Assembly (NCBI GenBank): GCA_963769585.1
Contig: CAVYMJ010000006.1
Span: forward strand, 434,001-498,000
From: SSC3 sp963769585
GTDB taxonomy: Bacteria; Actinomycetota; Actinomycetes; Propionibacteriales; Nocardioidaceae
Length of the DNA stretch: 64,000 bases
Direction: 5' to 3'
Numbering within the stretch: the stretch's first letter is position 1; every line of letters starts with the position of its first letter. The position numbers and the translations under genes were made by a program. Shown here piece after piece: positions 25,283 through 35,484 of the stretch. The notes under the pieces were generated by a model. It had not been told where the DNA came from, did not search any database, and worked only from the letters and a program-made list of their open reading frames with translations.

Positions 25283-26527
25283 ATGACGACGACATTAGGG
25301 GCGGAGCCACGAGGGCGATCGCGGATCGCGGTGTCGTTGCGGCGTCACCGGTTGCACTGGTTCACCGGGCGGACCCATGAGGTGCTCGATGAGCTCGGCC
25401 GGCCGGCGACGTGGGCACTGTCCCCTCATGAGCGGGGTGAGGTGGTTGCCGAGCTGCTCTCGCTGCGGTCCCGGATCGATGCCCAGGTGAGCGCTCTGGT
25501 GGCCGATGCCGACCGCGCCGACGACGCGGCTTCTGCGGGCGCGACCACGACGGCTGGGTGGCTGCGGGCTCGGTCGGGGGTGAGTGGGCCGGAGGCGAGA
25601 CGGCTGGTGAGGCGGGCTCGGGCGTGGGAGTCCCATCCGATGACCGTGACCGCTCTCGCCGCGGGCGGGGTGCACACCGCGCAGGCGGAGGTGATCGTGG
25701 CGGCGGTGGACGCGCTTCCTGCGGAGGTGGCTGACCAGCGTGAGGAGGCTGAGGCGCATCTGTTGGCGCTGGCCGCCGACCACGACTCCACGGCGCTCAG
25801 GGCGCTGGGCAGGTACCTGCTGGAGGTCATCGCCCCCGAGCAGGCCGACGCGCTGATCGCCCGGCGGCTGGAGGCGCAGGAGGCCGAGGCGCGCAGGGCG
25901 GCGTACCTGAGGACCTGGTCCGACGGGCAGGGGTCGCGGTGTGGCCGGTTCAAGGTCCCCGAGGCGGTGGCCTGCATGCTGGACGCCCAGCTGGACGCGC
26001 TGGTCAACCCGGCCCGACCCGACCCGCTCCCACGCCGGGGCAGCGACACCGCGCAGGTCCGTGGCCTGGCCTTTGCGGAGCTGGTCGAGCGGTACCCAAC
26101 CCAGGCGCTGCCCACCTCCGGTGGAGTGTCGGCGCAGGTGGTGGTGACCATGACCCTGGGCACCCTGCTCGGTGGCCTCGAGGCGGCCACCATCGTGGGC
26201 ACCGGCCAGCGACTCTCACCCGGCCAGGCCCGGCGGCTCGCGGCCGCAGCCGGGGTCATCCCGGCCGTGCTCGGTGGCGAGTCGCAGCTGCTCGACCTGG
26301 GCCGCCACCGCCGCCTGTTCACCCGGGCGCAGCGCCTCGCGCTCTCGCTGCGACAACACGGCCTGTGCAACATCGCCGGCTGCGACCGGCCCGCGACCTG
26401 GGCAGACGCCAACCATCGGAAACCCTGGAGCGACACAGGCCCGACCGACCTGGCCAACGGCGAGCTGATCTGCCCCCGACACCACACCCTGGTCCACCAA
26501 GGCCACCACTACCCCCGGCGCACATAG
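25283..26527 (+). CDS. DUF222/HNH endonuclease-like protein (13E12 family)
   Basis: A 414-residue protein of the actinobacterial 13E12/REP family. A DUF222 region covers about residues 40-330. A C-terminal HNH nuclease motif follows, with CNIAGCDRPATWADANH, a central HRKPW and CPRHHTLVHQG. These genes are multicopy in many actinobacteria and are often linked to repeats, but they are not typical transposases, and their function is not established. ATG 25283 lies 81 bp after the hyuB stop. Three palindromic repeats directly follow the stop (26544-26628), which may be its target or a mark of its mobility. Confidence 0.85.
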   Translation: MTTTLGAEPRGRSRIAVSLRRHRLHWFTGRTHEVLDELGRPATWALSPHERGEVVAELLSLRSRIDAQVSALVADADRADDAASAGATTTAGWLRARSGVSGPEARRLVRRARAWESHPMTVTALAAGGVHTAQAEVIVAAVDALPAEVADQREEAEAHLLALAADHDSTALRALGRYLLEVIAPEQADALIARRLEAQEAEARRAAYLRTWSDGQGSRCGRFKVPEAVACMLDAQLDALVNPARPDPLPRRGSDTAQVRGLAFAELVERYPTQALPTSGGVSAQVVVTMTLGTLLGGLEAATIVGTGQRLSPGQARRLAAAAGVIPAVLGGESQLLDLGRHRRLFTRAQRLALSLRQHGLCNIAGCDRPATWADANHRKPWSDTGPTDLANGELICPRHHTLVHQGHHYPRRT

Positions 26528-26543
26528 AGCACGGACTGCTCCA

Positions 26544-26628
26544 GGATCTGCGGCAGATCCGGTTGGCCGCAGCGAACGCTATCTGCGGCAGATCCGTGCC
26601 CGCTACCGCGCACACTATGCGGCAGATC
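26544..26628. repeat. Three phased palindromic repeats after the DUF222-HNH gene
   Basis: Copy 1 is GGATCTGCGGCAGATCC (26544-26560), a perfect odd-centred palindrome. Copy 2 is ATCTGCGGCAGAT (26581-26593). Copy 3 is degenerate on the left (ATGCGGCAGATC, 26617-26628). Centres are about 35 and 34 bp apart. Copy 3 overlaps the last codons of the leftward LuxR gene. Confidence 0.8.
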
Positions 26629-27592
26629 AGGGCTTTTCTAGGCGCGGCTGTTCCGCCGTTTCGATGGCGTCCCGGTAGGCGACAACAGCGGCGACGCGCC
26701 GGTGCACCGCTGGGCCTTCGGGGATCTCGAGTTTGCGGAAAATCGAAGTCGCGTGCTTCTCGACCGAGGAGAGCGACAGGTGCATGGACTTCGCGATGAC
26801 CGGGTTTGCCATTCCCTCTGCCATTGACTCAAGGACCGTCACCTCGCGCGGCGAGAGTTGGGCCAGCAGCCCGGGTGGGACGGCGGAACGCGTGCGGACT
26901 CGCTCGCGAATGTCGGCAAGTTCAGCGGACAAACCGTCGAGCCGTCGCAGAACCGGACCGAAGGCAAGCGCCAAAGGGAAAACCGGGGCGCCGAGCAGGA
27001 ACAGCGCAGTCACCACGCCTTGCCGCTCCGAACCAAGCGTGGTGCCGGCGATTACGAGCACGGCGATGAAGGCGAGTCCTGCGATCGGCCAGCGCATCGC
27101 CACCCGGTCGTCGGCCGTTGCGCGCCGATAGCGCACAACGAACGTGATGACCGCCAGCACCGGCAGCAGCATGAGCGGCGCGGCAACGATGCTTGCCGTC
27201 GAGGAGGGCAGCACGCGCAGGATTGGGCCGAGTTCGCGCTGGTCGTCGAGGATCGACGGCGTCGGGCCGGAGATCGCTGCAAGCAGCGGGCCGGCGACAG
27301 TGAGCGCGGCCGCTACGGCGATGAGACGGGTCGAGGGCCGCTGCGTCGGGTAGGTCGCAGCGAGCCACACGAACGCGGCGAAGCCAGCGAAGAACAACCA
27401 CTGTGAGACGAGGTGAATCCAGTCCGCCGTTGCGCCGCTGGCGGACAACGCCTGGTTTGCCCCGAGGAAGGCGAGCAGGTGCGCGCAGCCAACGGCGGCC
27501 AGTCCTCCCGCCACGCGTGGCGGCGTCCCCAAGCGGTACCCAATCAGCGCCGCGCCGAGGAAGCAGGCGGGTACGACGAGGATCTCCAGCAC
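26627..27592 (-). CDS. Membrane-bound LuxR-type regulator
   Basis: About 321 residues: six or seven hydrophobic segments in the N-terminal two thirds (starting ILVVPACFLGAALIGYRLG), then a GerE/LuxR helix-turn-helix (LSPREVTVLESMAEGMANPVI, SLSSVEKHATSIFRKLEIP). It probably senses a membrane or external signal and controls nearby genes. The start is uncertain. GTG 27592 gives a hydrophobic segment at once and has GGGAGA very close upstream; the frame stays open back to 27745, but that would cross the inverted repeat. The divergent membrane-protein gene and the 12-bp inverted repeat between them suggest a regulator-target pair. Confidence 0.75.
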   Translation of the reverse strand: MLEILVVPACFLGAALIGYRLGTPPRVAGGLAAVGCAHLLAFLGANQALSASGATADWIHLVSQWLFFAGFAAFVWLAATYPTQRPSTRLIAVAAALTVAGPLLAAISGPTPSILDDQRELGPILRVLPSSTASIVAAPLMLLPVLAVITFVVRYRRATADDRVAMRWPIAGLAFIAVLVIAGTTLGSERQGVVTALFLLGAPVFPLALAFGPVLRRLDGLSAELADIRERVRTRSAVPPGLLAQLSPREVTVLESMAEGMANPVIAKSMHLSLSSVEKHATSIFRKLEIPEGPAVHRRVAAVVAYRDAIETAEQPRLEKP

Positions 27593-27630
27593 TCTCCCAG
27601 TCTGGACTCGCTGGCGGCTTCCCGCATTGC

Positions 27631-27665
27631 GGTTGACCGTAAAAGATCGGCACTTACGGTCAACC
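27631..27665. promoter_or_regulatory. 12-bp inverted repeat between divergent genes, probable operator
   Basis: GGTTGACCGTAA (27631-27642) is mirrored exactly by TTACGGTCAACC (27654-27665) with an 11-bp spacer. A second inverted repeat, CCACGT/ACGTGG (27664-27669 and 27679-27684), overlaps its right edge. It lies between the LuxR gene and the rightward membrane-protein gene. Binding by the LuxR protein is inferred from position. Confidence 0.6.
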
Positions 27666-27735
27666 ACGTAGCGGCAACACGTGGCCATTCCTAGCGTCGA
27701 GTGCGTTCCATTCACCGATGCGAAAGGCACCACCC

Positions 27736-28080
27736 ATGACCGCAACTCAGCGAGTCGCCCAGGGCCTCATGGTCATCTTCGGGCTACTAACGATCGTGTT
27801 CTACAGCTCCGTCTACGCCGCCACCGGCAAGGACGCGTTCCCCGACGACGCCAACGCCCTCATCGCGACCGCCGGCGTCGCGCTCGGCGTCCTCGTGATC
27901 GCGCTAGCCACCGTCGGGATCAATTCAGGCGAACGCTGGGCCTGGCTTGCACTGTGGGTGCTGCCCGCGTTCTTCCTCGCCCACGCAATCCTGCTGGGTA
28001 CCTGGATTCCCGATGGCGTCCTCGCAGCGCTCAGCGTTGTGGCGCTCATCCTGACCAGACCACGCTACGGAACGGCGTAG
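27736..28080 (+). CDS. Small four-helix membrane protein
   Basis: A 114-residue protein with about four hydrophobic segments (VAQGLMVIFGLLTIVFYSSVY; LIATAGVALGVLVIALATVGI; WAWLALWVLPAFFLAHAILL; PDGVLAALSVVALIL). I do not recognise the family. ATG 27736 is preferred to ATG 27718 because GAAAGG precedes it at 8 nt. It is divergent from the membrane LuxR regulator with a strong palindrome between them, so it is probably that regulator's target. A sortase gene follows 45 bp later. Confidence 0.7.
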   Translation: MTATQRVAQGLMVIFGLLTIVFYSSVYAATGKDAFPDDANALIATAGVALGVLVIALATVGINSGERWAWLALWVLPAFFLAHAILLGTWIPDGVLAALSVVALILTRPRYGTA

Positions 28081-28125
28081 CGCGCGACAGGTAGAGCTTG
28101 TCCTCTGAGGAAACCGCCGCACCCC

Positions 28126-28800
28126 GTGCTTGTGGGACCCCCCGCCTTCTCTAGCTGGCGTTGGTGGGTCGCTGCCGCGGTCCTCGCGCTGACCGCCGTT
28201 GTCTGCCTGGCCCTGTGGGCGGAGCAATCGAGACCCGCGTCTGTCGCCCCTCCGCGGACGTCGATCGACGACGCCGCGTTGACCCGATCGGGACCTGCGC
28301 TGGCCGCTGACCCCACGAGCGTCCACCTCGCGCGTCCCGTGGCGCTGCGCATCCCGAGCATCGACGTGGCCACCCGCCTCACAAGGCTGGGTCTCCAGGA
28401 AGACCGCACTGTCGAAGTCCCGAGCAACCCGGACGTCGCCGGCTGGTTTCGTCGAGGACCACCTCCGGGAGCCCCGGGCTCGTCGGTCATCCTCGGACAC
28501 GTCGACTCCACCGCAGGCCCGGCGGTCTTCTACCGGCTACGCGAGATGAAGCAAGGCGACCGGATGGCCGTCAGCCTCGACAACGGCACCACCGTTTGGT
28601 TCGAGGTGCACTCAGTCCGCACCTACACCAACAACGACTTCCCCGCCCAACGGGTCTACGGACGCCAGGGCAGCAGCGAGCTAAACCTGGTCACTTGCGG
28701 CGGCGACTACGACTCCACCCTCGGCGGCTACCAGTCGAACCTCGTGGTCAATGCCCGGCCACTGCCGCAGCGGCGAGCCCCAGCACCATCCGCCGACTGA
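28126..28800 (+). CDS. Class F-type sortase, second copy
   Basis: A 224-residue sortase with an N-terminal membrane segment (WWVAAAVLALTAVVCLALW). The catalytic His lies in VILGHVDS (about 125) and the Cys in NLVTCGGDYD (about 191), followed by GYQSNLVV as in class F enzymes. The GTG start has a weak ribosome binding site (GAGG about 20 nt upstream), so coupling to the membrane-protein gene is possible. No sorting-signal protein is encoded nearby, making it an orphan. It differs strongly from the sortase at 3.8 kb except around the active site. Confidence 0.8.
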   Translation: MLVGPPAFSSWRWWVAAAVLALTAVVCLALWAEQSRPASVAPPRTSIDDAALTRSGPALAADPTSVHLARPVALRIPSIDVATRLTRLGLQEDRTVEVPSNPDVAGWFRRGPPPGAPGSSVILGHVDSTAGPAVFYRLREMKQGDRMAVSLDNGTTVWFEVHSVRTYTNNDFPAQRVYGRQGSSELNLVTCGGDYDSTLGGYQSNLVVNARPLPQRRAPAPSAD

Positions 28801-28868
28801 ACAGGCCGTCAGCGCCGTACGCGTGCACCGGCTCAGCGTGAAGGACTAACCAACCCGTGCAAAACGCG

Positions 28869-28892
28869 GCACGCTCATCGGCGTGAGCGGGC
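28869..28892 (+). terminator. Hairpin after the second sortase
   Basis: CGCTCA and TGAGCG pair around a 6-nt loop (28872-28889), extendable by two GC pairs past one mismatch. It lies 69 bp after the sortase stop and has no U run. It could be a terminator. Confidence 0.4.
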
Positions 28893-28937
28893 GACCTTTC
28901 GCTTGCCGCAGCAGCGGCTGCGGGACAGTATGAGCGG

Positions 28938-29336
28938 GTGGATGACTCACAGATCCGGCGCCAGATCGAGGAGCATTTCGCTGCACCCCAGGGCCTCGAC
29001 GCGACCCCGGAGGATCAAGAGCGCTCGGCAGCTATCTACGCCGATGACGCGGTCCTCGAGTTCCCGCAAGGCGGCGAGCGGATTCGCGGACGAAAGAACA
29101 TCCTTGCTTTCCGTTCGGCCTACCCAGCCAGACTGAAGTTGGAGGTTCACAGGACCGTCGGGAGCGGCGGCCTGTGGGTCAACGAGTACACGATCCAGTA
29201 CGACGACGGAGCGCCGATGATGGTGGCCGGAATCATGGAGTTCGAGGACGGCCAGGTGTCTCGGGAGCGGATCTACATCACTGAGCGGTGGGAGCCTCCG
29301 GCATGGCGGTCGCAGTGGGTCGAGTTGATGGAGTGA
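28938..29336 (+). CDS. NTF2-like/SnoaL-type protein
   Basis: A 132-residue protein with the cone-shaped NTF2-like pattern: an N-terminal helix pair, then YADDAVLEFPQGGERIRGRKNI and a beta-rich half ending MVAGIMEFEDGQVSRERIYITERW. Such folds include SnoaL cyclases, ketosteroid isomerase-like enzymes and non-catalytic binding proteins. No catalytic residue can be assigned with confidence. The GTG start has no strong ribosome binding site. It stands alone between the sortase hairpin and a degraded region. Confidence 0.75.
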   Translation: MDDSQIRRQIEEHFAAPQGLDATPEDQERSAAIYADDAVLEFPQGGERIRGRKNILAFRSAYPARLKLEVHRTVGSGGLWVNEYTIQYDDGAPMMVAGIMEFEDGQVSRERIYITERWEPPAWRSQWVELME

Positions 29337-29661
29337 CAGGGTCGAGAACGCTGCGGCAGTGACCGGGGCGGGACACGTTCAGCGGCTCAGATCCTTCCAG
29401 CTAGCGACGATCAGCACGGTGCGTACGGCGGCCAGGATCGGTGCGATGTGCAGGGCGAAACGCCACCAGTAGCCGATGCCAAACGGCAGCATCCCGATCG
29501 CGAGCCACGCACCGCTGCGGTGGCCTCCCCAGAGCAGCCATCCAGCGACGCCCTGGGGGGACCCTGAGTTCCGCAGCCGGATGGGCGCCGTCCAGCCGCA
29601 CGTCGCCGAGCTCCACCCCCCCGAACTGGAGGTCGTTCGAGCCGTGGGCGCCTGAGCTGCG
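29337..29661. other. Gene-poor gap behind copA
   Basis: A 325-bp stretch without an intact gene. The minus strand contains a membrane-protein-like reading frame without a start codon (see 29379-29600) and a run of seven Gs near 29616-29622. Otherwise I see nothing definite. Confidence 0.5.
29379..29600 (-). pseudogene. Possible remnant of a small membrane protein
   Basis: The minus frame ending in TGA at 29379-29381 reads like the C-terminus of a membrane protein (GWLLWGGHRSGAWLAIGML, then PFGIGYWWRFALHIAPI, ending VASWKDLSR). No ATG, GTG or TTG is available upstream in this frame. A second frame (GVELGDVRLDG...) precedes it across a 7-G run, consistent with a frameshift. It may be debris of a gene once downstream of copA. 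The call rests only on protein-like composition. Confidence 0.3.
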
Positions 29662-31879
<2,218 letters not shown>

Positions 31880-31893
<14 letters not shown>

Positions 31894-32781
31894 CGCGCGT
31901 CTCCTCTCCACCGAGGGTGAACGCAGCGGTGTGGACCACACCGTCGTGCTGGAAGTCGAAGAAGAGGTGGTAGGTCCCCTCGCTCGGGACCGCCGCGTAG
32001 AACACGACCTCAGGGCCGGGGCGCGTCGAGCCGTCGTCAGGTGACCCGTCGGGGTGGACGTGCAGGTAGGCAAGGTCGCCTTCGCGAAGGGCAACGAGGT
32101 GGCCGTAGGAGCCCAGGTAGGGCTCCAGGTCCTCTACCGGGCGCCCGTCCTTGCTCACCTCGAGGGTCAGCTTCGCGTCGCTCTCCGCAGCCAGGTCTCC
32201 GGAGAGCGACACGGTGTAGCCGTCGACCGACGCGGTGCGGTTCTCGCCGTCGCGGGGTGCGGGTGCGGACAGTCCCGCCACGGTCAGGTCGGCGCCCAGC
32301 GTCAGGGGGTCGCCGTCGGCGGGCTTGAAGTCCGCGAAGACTCGCCAGGTTCCGGCCACCAGCTCCAGGTGGGTCCGCCAGACTCCACTCGAGTCCATCG
32401 TCGGGTGGACGTGCTGGAACCCGGTGAAGTCCCGTCGTACGACGATCAGGTGCAGCTGCTTCTCGTGCTCCACGTCGTACTGGGTGACCGGGTGGCCGGC
32501 GGGGTCGTGACGGTGAACGAAAAGGGAATGTTCCTGCCCGCCGCGGCCTGCGGCTGGGCGCGGAGCGTGTAGCCGGCTTCGGTGACCATCAACCCACCCG
32601 GCAGCGAGGCGTCACTCCTACTCGGAGCCTCGCGGTGCCCAGCGGTGTGCCCAGCGGTGTGCTCGTCAGCGTCACCCGCTTGTACGCCGATGGGGTCGAC
32701 GGCGTTCCCGACCCCGAGCGCGAGGCCGAAGGCCACCACGAGGGAGACGAGAAAGGCGGCGACCCGCACAGGCGTGCTCAT
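31880..32781 (-). pseudogene. YtkA-like exported copper-linked protein, frameshifted
   Basis: Two adjoining minus-strand frames make one recognisable protein. Frame A (from ATG 32781) encodes a signal or anchor segment (AAFLVSLVVAFGLALGVGNAV), a His-rich stretch (DEHTAGHTAGHREA) and ends correctly at IPFSFTV. Frame B continues with HDPAGHPVTQYDVEHEKQLH, FQHVHP, YLHVHPDG and HDGVVHTAAF to the stop at 31880. Total length is 902 nt, one short of 301 codons, so a 1-nt deletion near 32510-32516 explains the break. The His-rich DUF/YtkA-like half occurs in copper operons. It may be a true pseudogene, a sequencing error, or be rescued by reinitiation at GTG 32473. Start overlaps copZ by 4 bp. Confidence 0.75.
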
Positions 32782-32984
32782 GCCAGCTGGTACCCGGCCT
32801 CTTCGACGGCGGCCTTCACGGCCGCGTCGTCCACGGGCTGGCTGGTGCTGAGGCTCAACGAGCCGCTCGCGAGGTCGATCTCTACCGACTCGACGCCGGG
32901 GATGTCGGTGACCTCTTCGGTGACCGAGGCGACGCAGTGGCCACAGGTCATGCCGGTCACGGTGTAGGTCTGGGTGTCAGCCAT
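32778..32984 (-). CDS. copZ: Copper chaperone, HMA domain
   Basis: A 68-residue single HMA domain with the metal-binding GMTCGHC (Cys about 14 and 17) in a beta-alpha-beta-beta-alpha-beta fold. It carries Cu(I) in the cytosol and hands it to the CopA exporter or to the CsoR sensor. A good ribosome binding site (AAGAAGG) precedes ATG 32984. It follows csoR by 43 bp and overlaps the YtkA-like gene, so it belongs to the same operon. Confidence 0.95.
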   Translation of the reverse strand: MADTQTYTVTGMTCGHCVASVTEEVTDIPGVESVEIDLASGSLSLSTSQPVDDAAVKAAVEEAGYQLA

Positions 32985-33027
32985 AGTGGTTCCTTCTTCT
33001 TGGGGATGCGGGTGTGATGAGGCAGGG

Positions 33028-33351
33028 TCAGGAGCGGACCAACCTGGCGATCGCGTCGGAGGCCTCTTTGAGCTTCGCCTCGCCGTCAGGGCCGCCGGCG
33101 CGGGCCGCGTCCACGACGCAGTGCGCCATGTGCTCGTCGAGCAGCCCGAGGGCCACCGACTGCAGTGCGCTGGTCATCGCGGAGACCTGGGTCAGGATGT
33201 CGATGCAGTACTTCTCCTCTTCGACCATCCGCTGCAGGCCCCGAGCCTGCCCTTCGATGCGCTTGAGGCGGCGCAGGTAGTCGTCCTTCTTGCCGATGTA
33301 ACCATGGTGGTGAGCACGCAGGTCCGTCTCGGTGTCGCCGGGGTCGGTCAT
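33028..33351 (-). CDS. csoR: CsoR-type copper-sensing repressor
   Basis: A 107-residue all-helical repressor of the CsoR/RcnR family. The Cu(I) ligands are visible with canonical spacing: Cys 49 (EEKYCIDI), His 74 and Cys 78 (LLDEHMAHC). The opening GYIGKKDDYLRRLKRIEGQARGLQRM is family-typical. Apo-protein binds GC-rich operators and releases them when Cu(I) binds. It leads the copper operon and faces the divergent DUF4396 gene; the palindrome at 33391-33405 lies between the two promoters. Confidence 0.94.
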   Translation of the reverse strand: MTDPGDTETDLRAHHHGYIGKKDDYLRRLKRIEGQARGLQRMVEEEKYCIDILTQVSAMTSALQSVALGLLDEHMAHCVVDAARAGGPDGEAKLKEASDAIARLVRS

Positions 33352-33390
33352 CGAAGTCTCCTCCTGCTTTCCTCTTGACCCGTCATACTA

Positions 33391-33405
33391 TACCCCCCTA
33401 GGGTA
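33391..33405. promoter_or_regulatory. Candidate CsoR operator
   Basis: TACCCCCCTAGGGTA has TACCC/GGGTA arms around CCCTA and sits in an AT-flanked stretch (ATACTA before, ATGGTCA after). Known CsoR operators are similar C/G-rich palindromes. It lies 40 bp upstream of csoR and 25 bp upstream of the divergent gene, so one site could repress both. Confidence 0.65.
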
Positions 33406-33429
33406 ATGGTCAATCAGAAGGAGGGGCCG

Positions 33430-34092
33430 ATGAACGGTCACAACCTGAACCGCCTCGCCGCCAGCGCGACCCTGCACTGCCTGACCGGTTGTGCGATCGG
33501 AGAGATCGCCGGCCTGATGATCGGTACGGCGGCAGGCCTCGGCAACGCGACGACGGTAGCCATCTCGGTGGCCCTCGCCTTCTTCTTCGGCTTCCTGCTC
33601 TCGGTCTTGCCTCTGCTGGAGACCGGGGTCGTCCTGGTGGCTGCGTTGCGCCTGGTCTTCGCGGCCGACACTGTCTCGATCGCGGTGATGGAGCTGGTCG
33701 ACAACGCGGTGATGCTGCTGATCCCGGGCGCCATGGACTCCGGTCTGGTCAACGTCGTCTTCTGGCTCGGCATGATGCTCGCCCTCTCCATCGCGTTCCT
33801 TGCGGCGTACCCGGTGAACCGTTCCTTGATGGCTCGGGGCAAGGGGCACGCGCTGACCCATGCGCACCACGTCGGCCACGGGGACGGAAACGGGGACGGT
33901 CACGCCCACGGTGATGGCCACGGCCACGACCAGGGGGGCGCTCGTCCCAGCCGGGTGCCGGGGAGCGCAACTCTCGCCGCCGTCCTCACCGCCTTCATGG
34001 TCGGCGGCCTGGTCGTCTCGATCGCCGACGACCTGGCCGGCGACGAGAGCAGCGTGCACGGAAGCGCGAAGCCTCTTGCCACGCGGGGTTAG
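33430..34092 (+). CDS. DUF4396 membrane protein with His/Asp-rich loop
   Basis: A 220-residue membrane protein of the DUF4396 family. The N-terminal motif TLHCLTGCAIGEIAGLMIG is characteristic. There are about four transmembrane segments, then a loop dense in His (HAHHVGHGDGNGDGHAHGDG) and a last hydrophobic segment. ATG 33430 follows AAGGAGG. The Cys pair and His loop suggest metal handling, and divergent placement across a CsoR-type operator suggests copper control. The family's activity is not known to me. Confidence 0.8.
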   Translation: MNGHNLNRLAASATLHCLTGCAIGEIAGLMIGTAAGLGNATTVAISVALAFFFGFLLSVLPLLETGVVLVAALRLVFAADTVSIAVMELVDNAVMLLIPGAMDSGLVNVVFWLGMMLALSIAFLAAYPVNRSLMARGKGHALTHAHHVGHGDGNGDGHAHGDGHGHDQGGARPSRVPGSATLAAVLTAFMVGGLVVSIADDLAGDESSVHGSAKPLATRG

Positions 34093-34101
34093 CGTGGCTG
34101 G

Positions 34102-35484
34102 GTGATACCTACCGCCTCTACGGTCGGCGAGCTTCGCGCGTCGGGCCACCAGCAGCAGTCCGTCCGTGCCGAGATCAGGGAGAACCTGCTCGCCGCGCTC
34201 GCCGCGGGGACCGACCCGTGGCCCGGCCTCCATGGCTTCGGGTCCACCGTGATTCCCCAGCTGGAGCGGGCGCTGATCGCCGGGCACGACGTCGTACTGC
34301 TGGGGGAGCGCGGTCAGGGGAAGACCCGCATCCTGCGCACGCTGGTCGGGCTCCTCGACGAGTGGACTCCGGTCATCGAGGGCTCGGACCTGGGCGAGCA
34401 CCCCTACGAGCCGATCACCCACGCGTCGCTTCGTCGGGCAGCCGAGCTCGGTGAAGAGCTGCCTGTGGTCTGGCGGCATCGCGACGAGCGGTACGCCGAG
34501 AAGCTGGCCACTCCGGACACCAGCGTGGCGGACCTGATCGGCGACGTGGACCCGATGAAGGTCGCGGAGGGACGCAGCCTGGGCGACCCGGAGACGATCC
34601 ACTTCGGTCTCATCCCGCGCTCGCACCGCGGCATCGTGGCGATCAACGAGCTCCCCGACCTGGCCGAGCGGATCCAGGTGTCGATGCTCAACGTGATGGA
34701 GGAGCGCGACATCCAGATCCGGGGGTACGTGCTGCGGCTGCCGTTGGACGTGCTGGTGCTGGCGACCGCCAACCCCGAGGACTACACCAACCGCGGCCGG
34801 ATCATCACGCCGCTCAAGGACCGCTTCGGTGCGGAGATCCGTACCCACTACCCGGTCGAGCTCGAGGACGAGGTCGCGGTGATCGCCCAGGAGGCAGACC
34901 TGGTCGCGGACGTGCCGGACTACCTGGTCGAGATCCTGGCCCGCTTCACCCGCGGCCTGCGCGAGTCGCGTTCGGTGGACCAGCGCTCAGGTGTCTCGGC
35001 ACGCTTCTCCATCGCCGGCGCCGAGACCATCGCAGCGGCCGCCCTGCACCGCGCCACCGCCCTGGGGGAGACCGAGGCCGTCGCCCGCGTGGTGGACCTC
35101 GAGACAGCCGTCGACGTGCTCGGCGGCAAGATCGAGTTCGAGACCGGTGAGGAGGGCCGCGAGCGCCACGTCCTCGACCACCTGCTGCGCAAGGCCACCG
35201 CCGACACCGTCCGTCATCTCCTGCGCGGGATCGACTTCGCCCTGCTGGTCGAGGCCTTCGCCGAGGGAGCAGCGGTGACGACCGGTGAACGGGTCACCGC
35301 GTTGGACTTCCTGGCCGGACTGCCCGTCCTGGGCGAGTCGGAGCTGTACGACGAGGTGATGAACCGCCTGGGCGCCAGCAACGACGGCCAGCGCGCCAGC
35401 GCGATCGAGCTCGCCCTGGAGGGGCTCTTCCTCGCGCAGAAGATCGGCAAGGACTCGACCGACGGCGAGACCGTGTATGGCTGA
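34102..35484 (+). CDS. AAA+ ATPase, magnesium chelatase/MoxR-like (Rv0958 type)
   Basis: A 460-residue AAA+ protein. Walker A is GERGQGKTRIL (about residue 70), Walker B-like is GIVAINELPDL, sensor 1 is VLATANPEDYTNRG, and a C-terminal lid follows. It resembles the magnesium-chelatase-like ATPase paired with a VWA protein in many actinobacteria (Rv0958/Rv0959). It probably works as a chaperone or remodelling motor on a client bound by the VWA partner. Although the region has a Mo hydroxylase, this is not the CoxD type specifically. GTG 34102 is 10 bp after the DUF4396 gene. Confidence 0.82.
   Translation: MIPTASTVGELRASGHQQQSVRAEIRENLLAALAAGTDPWPGLHGFGSTVIPQLERALIAGHDVVLLGERGQGKTRILRTLVGLLDEWTPVIEGSDLGEHPYEPITHASLRRAAELGEELPVVWRHRDERYAEKLATPDTSVADLIGDVDPMKVAEGRSLGDPETIHFGLIPRSHRGIVAINELPDLAERIQVSMLNVMEERDIQIRGYVLRLPLDVLVLATANPEDYTNRGRIITPLKDRFGAEIRTHYPVELEDEVAVIAQEADLVADVPDYLVEILARFTRGLRESRSVDQRSGVSARFSIAGAETIAAAALHRATALGETEAVARVVDLETAVDVLGGKIEFETGEEGRERHVLDHLLRKATADTVRHLLRGIDFALLVEAFAEGAAVTTGERVTALDFLAGLPVLGESELYDEVMNRLGASNDGQRASAIELALEGLFLAQKIGKDSTDGETVYG

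Noticed and set aside
25283..26628. Insertion sequence made of the DUF222-HNH gene and repeats
   Set aside because: No transposase motif, no terminal inverted repeats on both sides and no target duplication were seen. The repeats lie only on one side.
26544..26628. CRISPR array
   Set aside because: There are only three short palindromic units with 18-24 bp between them, the third degenerate, and no cas genes.
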